64,000 nucleotides of DNA from Lepturacanthus savala (lineage: Eukaryota > Chordata > Actinopteri > Scombriformes > Trichiuridae): positions 11,755,690 through 11,819,689 of the forward strand of contig CM060463.1 in the NCBI GenBank assembly GCA_030544235.1. The letters run 5' to 3'. The notes under the pieces are model-generated. The model was not told where the DNA came from, made no database searches, and saw nothing but the letters and a program-made list of their open reading frames with translations. The position numbers and the translations under genes were made by a program. Of the stretch, positions 61,901 to 64,000 are shown one piece after another (position 1 is the stretch's first letter; the number at the start of each line of letters is the position of its first letter).

Positions 61901-64000
61901 TATCTTAACATCATCCTTTCCTTTTGGACATTCGCCCCTCCTCCTGGTTTCAGGGCTACCGTCAGAAGGACTCATACATGGCCAGCCAGGGCCCCCTGCA
62001 GCACACCATAGAGGACTTCTGGAGGATGATCTGGGAGTGGAGGAGCTGCTCTATAGTCATGCTCACTGAGCTGGAGGAGAGAGGGCAGGTGCGTGAGATG
62101 TGCGGTATTAGATATCAGGTCAATAACTGGCTAAAATAGAACACTGACAATCAATAATTTACTCCGCGCTAACTGGATGCTACTGGTTTTATATAACATG
62201 TTAATAATATAAGCAAAGTAACTTCACCTTCACTGGTTGTGTAACATATTTTATCTTGATGTCAAACCTCTAATTAAATATATATATTATAAGAATTTAA
62301 TATATATTTAAATAATTTTCTGTCCAGTTGCTATTGAGTAAAAGCGCATATATTGTTACTCCCATCCAACATTGTTGTTCGATACTTATCGAATATATGC
62401 ACTGTACAAGATATCACCACCACATGGCACAAGGTCCAAACAACAAAAAAGGTATCCAGAAACCAGGATTTCTTCTGGGTCATTGTCAAAATTAAATCAT
62501 CTTCTCCATGGTACTATTCCCAACATTTGCTGCCAATTGGACAAAAATCCGGCCAAAACGTTTTGAGATATTTTGCTAACGAACACAAATACCAGCTAAA
62601 GCATATCATTTATCATATCACATTAAATTTAATATTCTCGCACACAATAAAAAACATCACCTGGAGCTGTAGATGACATTTCTACAAAATGTGAATTTGT
62701 CTCCATCTCCGTTGTGCCTCCTGCAGGAAAAGTGCGCTCAGTATTGGCCCAGCGATGGAGCAGTGGTCCATGGAGACATCTCCATCGAGATAAAAAGGGA
62801 GGAGGAGAGCGAGAGCTACACGGTGCGCGACCTCCTGGTCACCAACAACAGGGTGAGAAAGGATTCAATGAAACTGGCAGATTGTTCCACATAAAGACGC
62901 GCTGCAGGTTCAGCAGTTGACTCGTTATCTAACGTTCCCGTGTAAACATCCTAATCTCTTTCCCTTCTCACCCTCGTCCTGTCTCTCCCCAGGAGAACAA
63001 GGCTCGAGCGGTGCGTCAATTCCATTTCCACGGCTGGCCAGAGGTGGGCATCCCCACCGACGGCAAAGGCATGATCAACATAATCGCGGCAGTGCAGAAA
63101 CAGCAGCAGCAGTCTGGCAACCACCCCATTACTGTACATTGCAGGTAAGACACACACACACACGGGTGAGTGATGTCTGGGAAACCGTTGCAGCTATTAA
63201 ACCACAGGAAAAAACAGCTCAGAGGAATTGTTCTCGTCTTCCTTGTGACATTTTAACGGCTCTCACAAATGTTCCTATGCTTCACCTCAGTGTTTGTTGT
63301 TCATGCATTCTGCAGCGGGTCTGTTGAGGCTTATATGTTTTCCCGTGTGTGTGTTCGCAGTGCTGGTGCTGGCCGGACAGGGACTTTCTGTGCATTGAGC
63401 ACAGTCCTGGAGAGGGTGAAGGCAGAAGGCATCCTGGATGTTTTCCAGACGGTCAAGAGCCTCAGACTGCAGAGACCCCACATGGTGCAGACACTGGTGA
63501 GCTGCCCGTTGCACCTGAATTTGAGATTACTTTTGATTATTCAACCCCATTTTTATTTGTCATAGGGCTCTAGAGGCAAATATAAGGAGCCAACGGAAGT
63601 TTGAATCCAAATCCTTAAAGCATTTTTATGGGGCCAAAAAATTATAAATCAGTTTTCAAAATAACAATGACTTGTATATAATTCTGAAATTGGCTGCTTT
63701 TTCTCCCTTATTGATTAATCAAACTGATTAATCTATTAATATTCAACTATTTCAAATTTAAATGTTTAACTGTTGGGTATACCTCAATGTTTTTTATTTA
63801 TTTCAATTTTTCAGATTTCTTCTAGTTGGTAACGGGACTGACTTAGTCCTTGTTTTCATAAATCATCAACCTCACCCTATTTTATTTAATTTTTTATTTA
63901 GATTATTATGATTTTCAACCCTGACATGTATATATTTATTTAACAATTCAAGCCCCCAAAAAGAATTTTGTACATTGGATAAATTGATTTTTATTAGCAC
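52913..64000 (+). CDS. ptpra: Receptor-type tyrosine-protein phosphatase alpha (last exon beyond window)
   Basis: Nineteen coding exons: 52913-52988, 53099-53539, 57364-57463, 57618-57691, 58165-58301, 58761-58851, 59132-59208, 59317-59353, 59459-59556, 59991-60110, 60223-60389, 60954-61089, 61236-61385, 61509-61602, 61724-61800, 61954-62088, 62727-62852, 62993-63144, 63361-63496. They encode 808 residues. Order: signal peptide (MGVCPLLLLLGLALGASA); a Thr/Pro-rich ectodomain of about 150 residues with several N-glycosylation sequons; a membrane helix (IIAVMVALSSLLVIIFIIII); juxtamembrane SPSTNRKYPPLPVDKLEEE; D1 with WPD loop (SWPDFGVPF) and signature HCSAGVGRTG; D2 with WPEVGIP and HCSAGAGRTG. 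PTPRA dephosphorylates the inhibitory C-terminal tyrosine of Src kinases at the plasma membrane; D1 carries most activity. The final exon (family ending ..DAFSDYANFK) is missing because the window ends. PTPRE is excluded by the long ectodomain and juxtamembrane sequence. Confidence 0.96.
53540..57363 (+). other. ptpra: PTPRA intron between ectodomain and membrane-span exons
   Basis: A 3.8-kb AT-rich intron. I see no exon or mobile-element coding sequence in it. It has an A18-type run near 55094-55110. Confidence 0.6.
60424..60710 (+). mobile_element. Tc1/mariner-like transposase relic in PTPRA intron
   Basis: The frame reads NVLERPTQYPNLNPIENSKS, then DIKNAVSEAKPRNVEEL and a stop. Decayed sequence matching 'ATRQKLADSM'-type Tc1 tails follows in shifted frames ('tgactccatgcaacacagat', 'gtgaagcagttctctga'). 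The catalytic Glu of NPIEN is kept, but stops and frameshifts make it inactive. It is the same family as the copy at 3990-4231, and it lies in the intron that splits the D1 signature motif. Confidence 0.8.
61438..61456 (+). repeat. C19 homopolymer in PTPRA intron
   Basis: Nineteen consecutive C residues lie 52 nt upstream of the exon starting at 61509, in the intron between the D1 and D2 coding parts. Confidence 0.95.
62370..62610 (+). repeat. Dispersed repeat shared with WDR1 intron
   Basis: It has the same ordered blocks as 25210-25520 (attgttgt, 'gaatatatgcact', 'atccagaaaccaggatt', 'caacatttgctg', 'tttgagatatttt', 'accagctaaa'). The family is unknown to me, and there is no coding potential. 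Confidence 0.5.
63497..64000 (+). other. ptpra: PTPRA final intron, running off the window
   Basis: It follows donor CTG/GTGAGC. I looked for the last exon (EQYEF..YANFK) and did not find it before the right edge. The sequence is AT-rich without features. Confidence 0.8.

Noticed and set aside
1..64000. CRISPR arrays, operons, tRNA or rRNA genes
   Set aside because: No regularly spaced direct repeats were seen. The only tRNA-like sequence is the SINE head at 17297, which lacks a full cloverleaf by eye.

Overview
The window is vertebrate nuclear DNA, almost certainly from a ray-finned (teleost) fish. Genes are split into many short exons with canonical splice sites. The exon translations match WDR1, IDH3B, PTPRA and SLC2A9 along their whole visible length. 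The spaces between exons hold fish-type repeats: Tc1-like transposase relics, a tRNA-headed SINE-like family, TTAA-flanked short DNA transposons and long GT/AT microsatellites. There is no operon, CRISPR array or bacterial-type feature. Species cannot be named from the sequence alone.

Layout. Positions 1-10.3 kb hold the 5' part of a class II GLUT hexose/urate transporter gene (SLC2A9-like) on the minus strand. Only its first three coding exons are present; the rest lies beyond the left edge. Positions 10.3-20.5 kb are intergenic and rich in decayed mobile elements. Positions 20.6-31.9 kb hold the complete WDR1 gene (minus strand, 15 coding exons, 606 codons plus stop). Positions 34.1-42.6 kb hold the complete IDH3B gene (plus strand, 10 shared exons plus two alternative last exons). 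Positions 43.6-64.0 kb hold PTPRA (plus strand): a CpG-rich 5' untranslated exon, an 8.8-kb first intron, then 19 coding exons covering signal peptide, Thr/Pro-rich ectodomain, membrane span and both phosphatase domains. The final short exon lies beyond the right edge.

The genes do not form one pathway. WDR1 is a cofilin cofactor for actin disassembly, IDH3B a regulatory subunit of mitochondrial NAD-isocitrate dehydrogenase, PTPRA a receptor phosphatase that activates Src-family kinases, and SLC2A9 a urate/hexose transporter. WDR1 and IDH3B are divergently arranged with 2.3 kb between their start codons.

Most notable observations: (1) a textbook U12-type AT-AC intron in WDR1, with near-consensus 5' splice site and branch point; (2) two homologous, mutually exclusive terminal coding exons in IDH3B; (3) matching exon architecture of the two PTPRA catalytic domains, where a 37+98-nt exon pair in D1 corresponds to a single 135-nt exon in D2; (4) a perfect 86-bp AT-cored palindrome. 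I found no clear sign of a previously undescribed biological system. All splice models come from reading the sequence without transcript data.
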